A stretch of DNA of 64,000 nt from Coprococcus aceti. Lineage in GTDB: Bacteria; Bacillota; Clostridia; Lachnospirales; Lachnospiraceae. The notes beneath the pieces were generated by a model. It saw only the letters and a list, made by a program, of their open reading frames with translations, was not told where the DNA came from and searched no databases. This document shows positions 17,697-26,388 of the stretch, one piece after another. The stretch covers positions 186,001 through 250,000 of the forward strand of contig NZ_JAOQJT010000004.1 in the NCBI RefSeq assembly GCF_025567285.1, given 5' to 3'. The position numbers and the translations under genes were made by a program. The first letter of the stretch is position 1. Each line of letters begins with the position of its first letter.

Positions 17697-18533
17697 TTGA
17701 GTTATTACGTTATTGCAGATGTTCATGGCTGCTATCGTGAATTTATGCAGCTGCTCAATAGAGTTGAATTCAATGAGAAAGAAGATACATTATATGTTCT
17801 CGGGGATATTATCGACCGTGGACCGGGCTCTGAGGAGATGTTTGAATGGATATATAAGAGATACGGGAAAAGTGTCCATATGTGTATGGGTAACCATGAG
17901 GAGATGTTTTGCGATTTTGTAAAGTATAAAGAAAGCTGCCAACTTGCTGAAAAAATTGAAAAGAAATATAAAATGGATACGTTAGATATAAGTTGGGTTC
18001 TTACATCGGATCTTGATGGGGATATAAAGGAGCAGCTTTTGTTCTATTACAATTTTAGAGAACAGGGAAAACATTTGTCGTATGACAAATATGGAACAAT
18101 AGAGCAGCTTGTTGAAAATGGACGAGATATGAAATATCTGAATAAAATGAGAACTTTTTTTGAACAGCTGCCATATTATTTTGAGCTTTCGGTAAACGAT
18201 ACACATTTTTATCTGGTACATGCTTTCATATCAGAACCTGTCGAAGAGTGTGATCACGAGAAGATGCTATGGTCGAGAGCATATCCTGATGGAGAAACAG
18301 GAATACCAGGTAAAGTGATCATTTTTGGACATACTCCTACAACAAACTACAGATACAATGGTATAGGGCGCGTTGTGGTTCAGAAGGAGGAGGACAGCAT
18401 AACAGTCAATATTGATTGTGGCTGTTGTTGGCGTGAGCCAAAGTCCAAACTTGCGCTGTTGCGACTTGATGATCTTAAAGTATTTTATTCAAATATTAAT
18501 AAGAATAACTTTGTGGCAGAAGTGATATCGTAA
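17697..18533 (+). CDS. PPP-family metallophosphoesterase (protein phosphatase-like)
   Basis: The start is TTG with GAGGAG eight bases upstream. The 278 residues carry the metal-binding blocks DVHG, GDIIDRGP, GNHE and, near the C-terminus, FGHTPT, as in PrpE/ApaH-type Ser/Thr phosphatases. No signal peptide or TM is present. The gene is 19 bases after the zinc-ribbon protein and 27 bases before a Ser/Thr kinase. The natural reading is the phosphatase that reverses phosphorylation by the three kinases of the locus. A diadenosine tetraphosphatase activity cannot be excluded from motifs alone. Confidence 0.88.
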   Translation: MSYYVIADVHGCYREFMQLLNRVEFNEKEDTLYVLGDIIDRGPGSEEMFEWIYKRYGKSVHMCMGNHEEMFCDFVKYKESCQLAEKIEKKYKMDTLDISWVLTSDLDGDIKEQLLFYYNFREQGKHLSYDKYGTIEQLVENGRDMKYLNKMRTFFEQLPYYFELSVNDTHFYLVHAFISEPVEECDHEKMLWSRAYPDGETGIPGKVIIFGHTPTTNYRYNGIGRVVVQKEEDSITVNIDCGCCWREPKSKLALLRLDDLKVFYSNINKNNFVAEVIS

Positions 18534-18560
18534 TGTTTTTTTGATAGGGAGAGTGGACAA

Positions 18561-20927
18561 ATGAATACAGGACTTCCATTTTTGACATATGGAGTTACCT
18601 TGAGAGGAAGGTATGTAATAGATTCCGTTATCGGTTCAGGCGGTTTTGGAATCACATATAAAGCATGGGATAATGTGCTTAATTGTGCGGTTGCAATAAA
18701 AGAATATTTTCCGAAGAGTTTTGTGAGCAGAACTCCTGGGGATGTGTCAGTGAGTGTGTTTACAGACATGAACACGGTTGAATTTGATCATGGAATGAAA
18801 AGATTCCTAAAAGAGGCTCAGGATCTTGCCAAGTTCAATAACAGACCGGGAATAGTGAGTGTATACGATTTTTTTGAGGCGAACAACACGGCCTACATGG
18901 TTATGGAATTCCTTGATGGGTGTACGCTGAAAGACTATCTGAAAGCAAATGGTGAGAAAGTAAATATAGATACCGGACTTTACATAATAGATTGTCTATT
19001 ATCGGTGTTGGCTGATGTACATAAAGCAGGCATTATACATAGAGATATAAGTCCAGACAATATATTTATATGTACAGATTCGAGTGTAAAATTATTGGAT
19101 TTCGGGGCTGCTAAGCAGACCATGGATATATACAATCAAACTGTGTCTATAGTGCTTAAGCATGGATATGCACCTCCAGAACAATATTTCAGTAAGGGTG
19201 AATTTGGACCTTGGACAGATATATACGCACTTGGAGCCACAATGTACAGAATGTTTACCGGACTTATGCCCACAGAGTCTGTGGAGAGGATGGTAAATGA
19301 TAATATGCCGGCTCCGAATGTGGTTAACCCGGCGATTCCGCAGTATCTGAGCAATGTCATAATGAAAGCAATGGCGGTCAAGGTGGAGAATCGTTATCGA
19401 AGTGTGGAGGATCTGAGAAAAGATTTAGTGCCAAATGCCGTTTCTGACAATAGCAGGATTATCAGGAAGATAATTGCGATATGTGCACCGATAGTAGGTG
19501 TGGCAGCCATTGCAATATGTGTGATCCTTGGTGTACAGATGAGTAAAAGTTCAAAACATAAAAAGTATGAGGCGACAAGCAGAAATGATATAACTACAAC
19601 AGAGCAGAAAGCGGCTGCAGATGATGAAGAAAAAACAACCGCAGCAAGTACCGAAGAAAAGGGCAAGACGGCTGTGAGTGATATTACCGGGGATAATCTT
19701 ACTGATGCCAAGATCGGACCGGCAGGTCTGGCTATGCCTGACGAGGATAGTGATCCAATATATGTTTATTCTTGGGATGATGATCTGGAAAATAAACTTC
19801 AATATGTAAAGGCTAAATATCCAGAGTATGCTGACCTTATCAGATATGTGAATCTTGGAGTGGGAGGTAATTCAGAAGAATATTTAAATGGATTGGAGAA
19901 CGCTACGGAGCAGCCATCGATAATCGCCAGTGATATTGATGTCACATATTATTTTACAGAATCTGATGGCACGATCCCACTGTCAGAAATTGGGCTGACT
20001 GAGGATATGTATAAAAATGCCTTTCCGTATACTATTGAATGTGGTTCGGCAAATGGTACTTTAAAAGCAATGACATGGCAGAGTACGCCGGGATGTTTTG
20101 TGTATAGAACAGATATTGCGGAAAAAGTCTTTGGTACATCGGATCCCGAGACTGTCCAGTCTTATGTGAAGGATTGGCCTACATTTATTTCCACTGCAAA
20201 AAAACTGAGTACTGCAGGCTATAAGATCGTTTCCGGTTCAGATGATACTCAGAGAGCAATACTTGGCAGCAGAACAGCTAAATGGGTTGATGGAAACAAG
20301 GTAAATTTTGATGGAGCATTGACAAGTTACCTAGAGATATCGAAACAACTTTATGATGGAAACTATACAAATGATAGCAATGTATGGGATAGTACATGGT
20401 TTGATGGAATGACGGGAAATGTGTTTGGATATTTTGGATCCCCATGGTTTGTCTATTCAACTTTAAATGACAGCAAGGGCTCTGCAACATATGGAAAGAG
20501 AAATGTATGCCAGGGACCAAATTCATATTATTGGGGTGGGACATACCTTACAGTAACGACCCAATGTAGTAATAAAGAATTGGCTGCACTTGTACTGTAT
20601 ACATTATGCTGCGATACGGATGCGATGTATCAGATGCAATGTGATAATGCCGATTTTGTCAACAATACAGCTGCGGTAGATCGGGCAATATCAGATGGGT
20701 ATGGTTCTACAGAAATATTAGGCGGCGAAAATCCACTCAGCACATGGAAAAGAAATGGATTGGAAATAAAAAGTAATAATTTGTGCGATTATGACGTTGC
20801 TTTTTATAGTTATATTTTGGATGCATCATGGAATTACAATCATGGAAATCTTTCGTCGGTGGATGATGCGATATCGCAGATAAAAAATAGTATAAAGGCT
20901 GATTATAGTAATTTGCAGGTTGATTAG
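18561..20927 (+). CDS. Receptor-like Ser/Thr kinase fused to an extracellular solute-binding domain
   Basis: It has 788 residues. Residues 18-280 are a kinase: GSGGFG, lysine K47 in VAIKEYF, H160-R-D-I-S-P-D-N with Ser where Lys is usual, intact DFG in LLDFGAAK, and APPEQY. A membrane helix lies at 303-327, then a Thr/Ala/Glu-rich linker to about 398. Residues 400-788 resemble family 1 ABC sugar-binding proteins, beginning IYVYSWDDDLENKL and continuing with a two-lobe pattern, WKRNGLEIKSNN and the closing helix. The binding domain should be outside the cell and the kinase inside, so ligand capture could control phosphorylation. No permease is nearby. It is paired with a paralogous kinase downstream. 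Confidence 0.85.
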   Translation: MNTGLPFLTYGVTLRGRYVIDSVIGSGGFGITYKAWDNVLNCAVAIKEYFPKSFVSRTPGDVSVSVFTDMNTVEFDHGMKRFLKEAQDLAKFNNRPGIVSVYDFFEANNTAYMVMEFLDGCTLKDYLKANGEKVNIDTGLYIIDCLLSVLADVHKAGIIHRDISPDNIFICTDSSVKLLDFGAAKQTMDIYNQTVSIVLKHGYAPPEQYFSKGEFGPWTDIYALGATMYRMFTGLMPTESVERMVNDNMPAPNVVNPAIPQYLSNVIMKAMAVKVENRYRSVEDLRKDLVPNAVSDNSRIIRKIIAICAPIVGVAAIAICVILGVQMSKSSKHKKYEATSRNDITTTEQKAAADDEEKTTAASTEEKGKTAVSDITGDNLTDAKIGPAGLAMPDEDSDPIYVYSWDDDLENKLQYVKAKYPEYADLIRYVNLGVGGNSEEYLNGLENATEQPSIIASDIDVTYYFTESDGTIPLSEIGLTEDMYKNAFPYTIECGSANGTLKAMTWQSTPGCFVYRTDIAEKVFGTSDPETVQSYVKDWPTFISTAKKLSTAGYKIVSGSDDTQRAILGSRTAKWVDGNKVNFDGALTSYLEISKQLYDGNYTNDSNVWDSTWFDGMTGNVFGYFGSPWFVYSTLNDSKGSATYGKRNVCQGPNSYYWGGTYLTVTTQCSNKELAALVLYTLCCDTDAMYQMQCDNADFVNNTAAVDRAISDGYGSTEILGGENPLSTWKRNGLEIKSNNLCDYDVAFYSYILDASWNYNHGNLSSVDDAISQIKNSIKADYSNLQVD

Positions 20928-20938
20928 TGGGGATGTGT

Positions 20939-22582
20939 ATGAGTACTTATGATAATAATGCTATGGTGTCAGGAAGAGGAATTGTGAGTGATCTCCCATT
21001 TTTACAGCAAGGAGTGTCTCTTAGGGGGAGATATGTTATAGAGAGTGTTTTAGGGTCTGGCGGATTTGGAGTAACATACAAGGCTTGGGATGCTTTGTTG
21101 AGTTCCTATGTAGCCATAAAGGAGTATTTTCCTAAAAGTGTTGTGAATAGAATGCCTGGTGATGCATCTGTTAGTGTGTTTACATCTGTAAATGCTGATG
21201 AGTTTAATAGAGGTATACATAGATTCCTCAAGGAAGCAAAGGATCTTGCACGGTTTAATGAAATACCGGGGATAGTTAGTGTGTTTGATTTTTTCGAGGA
21301 AAACAATACAGCATACATGGTTATGGAGTATCTTGAAGGGTGTACCCTCAGGGAGTATCTTAGGTCAAATGGTGAGAGAATAGATATTACTACAGGATTG
21401 TATATGATAGATAGTTTAATTACTGCGCTGGATGCTGTTCATAGATCAGGGATCATACATAGGGATATCAGCCCGGAAAACATATTTATATGTAATGATT
21501 CCAGCGTAAAATTGCTTGATTTTGGAGCTGCAAAACAGACGATGGATACATATACACAGACTGTATCGATCGTGTTGAAACATGGATATGCACCTCCTGA
21601 GCAGTATCTGAGCCGAGGAGACTTTGGACCGTGGACAGATATATATGCATTGGGAGCTACAATGTATAGAATGTTTACAGGAGTAATGCCGCAGGAATCT
21701 GTTGAGAGAATGGTAGATGATAAATTGCCGGCACCTGACGTTATCAATCCTGAAATTCCAAAGTATTTAAGTGATGCAATTATGACGTCCATGGAGGTCA
21801 AAGCAGAAAGGCGTTATCAAAGTGTAGATGTATTGAGAAGAGACCTGATGGGGCACGAAAATATAGATAATGCAAGTATGCTTAGAAAGATTGTAATGAT
21901 ATGTGCGCCTATTATAGGAGTGGCAGTTGTAGTCATTTGTATTGTCCTTGTCGTACAGCTGAACAAATCGGAAACAAAAAGAAGAAATATAACAGAAGAA
22001 GTCTCTGCTGTTGCGTCTGATACTACAACTGAAGAATTTACAGAAAATATTATAGACAATACTTCAGAAATGAAAGCGGAAAACTCAACGGATGATAATA
22101 GTAAGCCGGCCATAAGAAAGGCGGGTAATGTCAATCAGTTTTACAATACAGAACAAGACAGCGAAAACGATTTATCAGATACAGAAGCTGATATGGAATA
22201 TGATTACACAGAAGACAATGGAGATGGAGATATCGGAGAGCAAAGCAGTAGCTTAGGCGTAAAAATATCGGCAATAACGGTCAGTGATTCAGAAACGGAT
22301 ATGACCACGGATAAGAGAGTATACGAGAAAGGTGTTAAGAATATATATTTTTATTGGAAAGTAATTTCTGCACCACCAGAGGGAACAAGAATAAAGTATA
22401 CTGGAACTTATTGGACAGGTGAACCATATGAGGATGTGTTTTATGGGGTTCAATCCGGTGATATGTTGTCTGTTTGCATAAGCTGTGGTGGAAATGGCAT
22501 GGGGGCAGGCATGGTCACAATAGAGTTATATGACTACATGTCAGATGAGCTGCTAGGCGAAGCAAGCGTAGAAATTAAATGA
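20939..22582 (+). CDS. Transmembrane Ser/Thr kinase with acidic linker and beta-rich extracellular domain
   Basis: The ATG at 20939 is chosen because GGGG lies about six bases upstream. In-frame GTG (20927) and ATG (20933) are alternatives. It is 547 residues. The kinase half is clearly a paralogue of the gene just upstream, with the same VAIKEYFPKS, HRDISP, LLDFGAAKQTMD and HGYAPPEQY blocks. A membrane helix follows (about 320-343), then a 100-residue linker very rich in Asp, Glu, Ser and Thr. A final domain of about 110 residues, predicted beta-sandwich (YFYWKVISAPPEGTRIKYTG), has two cysteines in SVCISCGGNG. The linker may span the cell wall. Tandem duplication followed by replacement of the sensor domain explains the pair. 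Confidence 0.86.
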   Translation: MSTYDNNAMVSGRGIVSDLPFLQQGVSLRGRYVIESVLGSGGFGVTYKAWDALLSSYVAIKEYFPKSVVNRMPGDASVSVFTSVNADEFNRGIHRFLKEAKDLARFNEIPGIVSVFDFFEENNTAYMVMEYLEGCTLREYLRSNGERIDITTGLYMIDSLITALDAVHRSGIIHRDISPENIFICNDSSVKLLDFGAAKQTMDTYTQTVSIVLKHGYAPPEQYLSRGDFGPWTDIYALGATMYRMFTGVMPQESVERMVDDKLPAPDVINPEIPKYLSDAIMTSMEVKAERRYQSVDVLRRDLMGHENIDNASMLRKIVMICAPIIGVAVVVICIVLVVQLNKSETKRRNITEEVSAVASDTTTEEFTENIIDNTSEMKAENSTDDNSKPAIRKAGNVNQFYNTEQDSENDLSDTEADMEYDYTEDNGDGDIGEQSSSLGVKISAITVSDSETDMTTDKRVYEKGVKNIYFYWKVISAPPEGTRIKYTGTYWTGEPYEDVFYGVQSGDMLSVCISCGGNGMGAGMVTIELYDYMSDELLGEASVEIK

Positions 22583-22584
22583 TC

Positions 22585-22619
22585 AAAACCATCCACATCA
22601 ATGAGGTGTGGGTGGTTTT
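22585..22619 (+). terminator. Intrinsic terminator closing the type VII locus
   Basis: A 13-bp stem AAAACCATCCACA/TGTGGGTGGTTTT (one wobble) has a nine-base loop and the T-run inside the 3' arm. It lies two bases after the last kinase stop and marks the right edge of the locus. Confidence 0.85.
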
Positions 22620-22700
22620 AGTTAATTTAGAGTAAAACAGAAATACTATGAAAAGGAAATACACAGAGAAGTATGCTTTAGGAATAGTATATCATCCCGC

Positions 22701-22729
22701 TTGACGTATTTGAGGAAAGTTACTATTCT
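22701..22729 (+). promoter_or_regulatory. Promoter of pncC
   Basis: TTGACG, 17-bp spacer, TATTCT. It lies 37 bp upstream of the pncC start and after the preceding terminator. Confidence 0.75.
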
Positions 22730-22765
22730 AAAAGTGAAAAGGAAAAGAAGGAGAATAGAAGCTTT

Positions 22766-23275
22766 ATGGAGAGTGAATGCAATATAGAGAATAAGATCAG
22801 AATGAATTACCGGCATCTCACACAACTTCTTATCTCCCGACACCTAACCATCACCACCATGGAATCCGCCACATCAGGGCAGATAGCTTCCCTTATCACC
22901 GACACGGAAGGTTCCTCTGCAGTGCTGAAAGGTGCATTTATCACCTACTGCAATGAGGCGAAGATCATGCAGGGGGTTCCCGCAGAGATCATAGACAAGT
23001 ATACAGTCTATTCAAAGGAAACTGCAGGTTCAATGGCGCAGGCGTGTAGAAAGGCGTATAATGCGAATATAGGGATCGGCGTGACTGGAACCATGGGAAA
23101 TGTGGATCCGGCAAATCCAGACGCTTCGATTCCGGGACAGGTATACTTTGCCATAGATATAGATGGCGATGTGGAAGAGTATTATGTGGAGCTCCCGCCT
23201 CAGCCGACAAGACTTGCATATAAGCTGGCGGTGGCGGAGGAGATATATGAGGAGCTTATTAAGAGGCTGGACTGA
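22766..23275 (+). CDS. pncC: Nicotinamide-nucleotide amidohydrolase (CinA C-terminal domain)
   Basis: At 169 residues this is the stand-alone PncC/CinA-C domain. Blocks seen are TMESATSGQIASLI, GAFITYCNEAK, YSKETAGSMA and GVTGTMG followed by PGQVYFAI. The enzyme deamidates nicotinamide mononucleotide to nicotinate mononucleotide in the cytosol, recycling the pyridine ring for NAD. There is no CinA N-terminal domain. AAGGAGAA lies before the ATG, and the promoter at 22701 serves it and probably the phosphoesterase 26 bases downstream. Confidence 0.88.
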   Translation: MESECNIENKIRMNYRHLTQLLISRHLTITTMESATSGQIASLITDTEGSSAVLKGAFITYCNEAKIMQGVPAEIIDKYTVYSKETAGSMAQACRKAYNANIGIGVTGTMGNVDPANPDASIPGQVYFAIDIDGDVEEYYVELPPQPTRLAYKLAVAEEIYEELIKRLD

Positions 23276-23301
23276 TAGAACGATTATCAAAGGAAGAATA
23301 A

Positions 23302-24021
23302 ATGCTATATCTCGTATCCGACATCCACGGAGATGTCATGTCATTCAGAAAAATGTTGAAAAAGATAAGCTTTGATCCAGCCGTGGACCACATGATAGTC
23401 ATGGGAGACATATTTGACTGGAACGATGAGGGAATTTCTCTTCTTGAGTTTATGTCGGACTATCTTGTGGATGGTTCGATGCAGCTCATAAAGGGTAATC
23501 ATGAACTGTTTGCCCAGATGTACATAGAGGGAAGCATGTCAGAGAGACAGTGGATCATATTCGGCGGTGGTGGAACAGTCAGAGCTATCAAGAGGCTCAA
23601 TGTGGATGAACAGATGAAGCTGCACGGGTATCTGGCTCATCTGCCACATTACACAGAGATACATTCGCCAAAGTACGGAGTTTGTGTTGTCACCCATCCG
23701 GGCATTCATTGTGGCTCGTATGTCAGAAATGCTGACAGGACGATCAACATTACCGAGTCTATTACGAATGCCGTGGGAAGAGATGAATACAGGTTTCTCA
23801 TATCGCCGGATATCCACAATGTTCCGTTTTCGGATAAGAAGGCATTTGACAGGTATGTGTTCTGCGGACATGTGACGACGAACAGACTCAATGAAGATCA
23901 TTCATATAACGCTTATGTGACATCATACTATACGGATCTCGACTGCGGAAATGGAGAGAGAAACAGGGGCGGAAAGCTGGCGTGCTATTGCGTGGACGAC
24001 GACAGTATTTTTTATATATGA
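23302..24021 (+). CDS. Calcineurin-like metallophosphoesterase
   Basis: The 239 residues contain the metal sites DIHG, GDIFDW, GNHE, a histidine in VTHPGIH and CGHVTTN. This is the same PPP-like superfamily as the phosphatase at 17697, but only distantly similar; it has GDIFDW instead of GDIIDRGP. No export signal is seen. It follows pncC by 26 bases and has AAAGGAAGA before the start, so they are probably cotranscribed. The substrate is unknown; a protein phosphatase and a nucleotide phosphatase are both possible. Confidence 0.82.
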   Translation: MLYLVSDIHGDVMSFRKMLKKISFDPAVDHMIVMGDIFDWNDEGISLLEFMSDYLVDGSMQLIKGNHELFAQMYIEGSMSERQWIIFGGGGTVRAIKRLNVDEQMKLHGYLAHLPHYTEIHSPKYGVCVVTHPGIHCGSYVRNADRTINITESITNAVGRDEYRFLISPDIHNVPFSDKKAFDRYVFCGHVTTNRLNEDHSYNAYVTSYYTDLDCGNGERNRGGKLACYCVDDDSIFYI

Positions 24022-24041
24022 GATTTTTTTAAAATTAGGGG

Positions 24042-24070
24042 TTGATTTTTGAAAGAATATGGAGTATTTT
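24042..24070 (+). promoter_or_regulatory. Probable glnN promoter
   Basis: TTGATT, 17-bp spacer, TATTTT. It is placed between the phosphoesterase stop and a hairpin with a T-run, so transcripts starting here would pass through that hairpin before glnN. Confidence 0.5.
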
Positions 24071-24101
24071 ATATTCAACAATTAGATGATACGAAATGGA
24101 C

Positions 24102-24141
24102 AAAGGTGTTCTCAAGAAGGAGGACACCTTTCTCTTTTTTT
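24102..24141 (+). terminator. Terminator in the glnN leader
   Basis: AAAGGTGTTC pairs with GGACACCTTT and is followed by CTCTTTTTTT. It ends 48 bases before glnN. It either ends the phosphoesterase transcript or acts as an attenuator of glnN. Confidence 0.8.
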
Positions 24142-24189
24142 GAGGATACGTTAAGGATTCATTTTTAATCAAGAAAAGGAGTAGTAATT

Positions 24190-26298
24190 ATGATGAACAA
24201 AATTTCAGCCGTATTTGGCTCACACGTATTCTCAGATCAGGTCATGAGAGAGAGACTTCCAAAAGCAGTTTACAAGTCACTCAAGGCGACTATTGACAAG
24301 GGCGAGCCTCTCGATACATCAATCGCAGATTCAGTTGCAGCAGCCATGAAGGAATGGGCAATGGAGCTTGGTGCAACACATTATACACATTGGTTCCAGC
24401 CACTTACAGAGACAACAGCAGAGAAGCACGACTCATTCGTAAGCACAGTCGGTGATGGCGGCGTTATCCTTCAGTTCACAGGCAAGGAGCTCATCAAGTC
24501 AGAGCCGGATGCTTCATCATTCCCTTCAGGCGGTCTTCGTGAGACATGCGCAGCAAGAGGATATACAGCATGGGATTGTACATCACCTGCATTTGTAAAG
24601 ACAACAGATGAGGGAACATGTATCCTCTGTATTCCGGCAGCATTCACATCATATACAGGAGAGTCACTTGACTACAAGACACCTCTTCTCCGTTCAATGG
24701 ATGCCATCAGCAAGGAAGCCCTTAAGGCTCTTGCAATGTTCGGCAACACAACAGCCAAGAAGGTTACTTCATCAGTTGGTCCTGAGCAGGAGTACTTCCT
24801 GATAGATAAGAAGAAATTTGCAAAGAGAACAGATCTTAAGCTCTGCGGACGTACACTTTTCGGAGCAATGCCTCCAAAGGGACAGGAGCTTGATGATCAG
24901 TATTTCGCAGCGATCAAGGATAAGATCGCATCATACATGACAGAGTTGAACGAGGAGCTGTGGAAATACGGCATCCTTGCAAAGACACAGCACAATGAGG
25001 TTGCACCTGCACAGCATGAGCTTGCACCAATCTTCTCAACAACCAACATCGCCACAGATCAGAACCATCTGGTTATGGCAACCATGAAGAAGATCGCTGC
25101 AAAGCATGACCTTGAGTGCGTACTCCATGAGAAGCCATTTGCCGGCGTAAATGGTTCAGGTAAGCACAACAACTGGTCGATCTCAACAGACGAGGGCGAG
25201 AACCTCATCGATCCAGGCAAGCATCCTGAGACAAATCTCCAGTTCCAGTTCTTCCTGGCAGCAGTTCTGGCAGCAGTAGATAACAATGCTGAGCTTCTGA
25301 GACTTTCTGCTTCATCAGCAGGAAATGATCACAGACTTGGAGCTAACGAGGCACCTCCAGCAATCATCTCAGCATTTCTTGGAGAGCAGCTCCAGTCGAT
25401 CGTTGAGCAGATCATCGAGAAGGGTGAGGCTACAGAGTCACCAAAGGGCAAGACATATGTATCAGGTGCATCAACACTTCCTACATTTACAATGGATGCC
25501 ACAGATAGAAACAGAACATCACCATTTGCATTCACAGGTAACAAGTTCGAGTTCAGAATGGTTGGTTCAACACAGTCCATCGCATTCCCAATGATGGTAC
25601 TTAACACAATAGTTGCAGATCAGATCAAGAAGATGACAGATGAGCTTGAGGGTGCAGACGATTTCGAGACAGCATGCAAGGCACTCATCAGAAGAGAACT
25701 CACAGCACATCAGAGAATCATCTTCAATGGCAATGGTTATTCAGATGAGTGGGTTGAGGAGGCAGCAAAGCGTGGTCTTCCAAATATCAAGTGCATGGTT
25801 GATGCTGTTCCTTATCTTGCAGCAGATAAGAGCGTTAAGATCTTCGAGAACCTTGGAGTTATGGATAAGGCAGAGCTTGAGGCGAGAGCTGATGTAATGC
25901 TTGAGAACTATGCAAAGAAGATCAACATCGAGGCACTCACTATGATAGAGATGTCTAATGAGGAGATCATTCCTGCAGTTATGGAATATCAGGCAGAGCT
26001 TGCAAAGGGTGCAGCTGAGATCAAGGCTCTTGGAATTGATCCTACAGTTCAGGTATCACTTTTGAACACCATCTCAGAGAAGCTCACAGAGCTCAAGAGC
26101 GCTACAGTAGCCCTTGAGGAGCTGGTTGCAAAGGCATCAGATTACGAGGGAGATACAGAGGCCTGGGCTAAGTATTTCCACAACACAGTATTTGCAGCAT
26201 TTGACACAGTGAGAAAGCCTGCTGATGAACTTGAGAAGGAACTTCCAAAGACAGCTTGGCCATTCCCAACATACGAGCAGCTGTTATTCGAGCAGTAA
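24190..26298 (+). CDS. glnN: Glutamine synthetase type III
   Basis: At 702 residues it has the length of the GSIII family rather than the ~450 of GSI. Blocks include VGPEQEYFLID (metal-binding glutamates), HNEVAPAQHELAPIF, GVNGSGKHNNWS and NRTSPFAFTGNKFEFR. It condenses ammonium and glutamate to glutamine using ATP in the cytosol and is the main ammonium-assimilation step. Codon use is strongly biased, indicating high expression. Two adjacent ATG codons follow AAAGGAG; either could be used. Upstream are a promoter and a leader terminator, suggesting control of elongation. A terminator follows at 26352. Confidence 0.96.
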   Translation: MMNKISAVFGSHVFSDQVMRERLPKAVYKSLKATIDKGEPLDTSIADSVAAAMKEWAMELGATHYTHWFQPLTETTAEKHDSFVSTVGDGGVILQFTGKELIKSEPDASSFPSGGLRETCAARGYTAWDCTSPAFVKTTDEGTCILCIPAAFTSYTGESLDYKTPLLRSMDAISKEALKALAMFGNTTAKKVTSSVGPEQEYFLIDKKKFAKRTDLKLCGRTLFGAMPPKGQELDDQYFAAIKDKIASYMTELNEELWKYGILAKTQHNEVAPAQHELAPIFSTTNIATDQNHLVMATMKKIAAKHDLECVLHEKPFAGVNGSGKHNNWSISTDEGENLIDPGKHPETNLQFQFFLAAVLAAVDNNAELLRLSASSAGNDHRLGANEAPPAIISAFLGEQLQSIVEQIIEKGEATESPKGKTYVSGASTLPTFTMDATDRNRTSPFAFTGNKFEFRMVGSTQSIAFPMMVLNTIVADQIKKMTDELEGADDFETACKALIRRELTAHQRIIFNGNGYSDEWVEEAAKRGLPNIKCMVDAVPYLAADKSVKIFENLGVMDKAELEARADVMLENYAKKINIEALTMIEMSNEEIIPAVMEYQAELAKGAAEIKALGIDPTVQVSLLNTISEKLTELKSATVALEELVAKASDYEGDTEAWAKYFHNTVFAAFDTVRKPADELEKELPKTAWPFPTYEQLLFEQ

Positions 26299-26351
26299 AA
26301 CATAGATTGAGTTTGCTAATCCTACTAAATTCTATATAAAATAGCTTAGAG

Positions 26352-26388
26352 GCATCCTGTCTGCGGTATCGCAGGCGGGGTGCTTTTT
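26352..26388 (+). terminator. Terminator of glnN
   Basis: GCATCCTGTCTGCG pairs imperfectly with CGCAGGCGGGGTGC around a GTAT loop and is followed by TTTTT. Confidence 0.8.
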
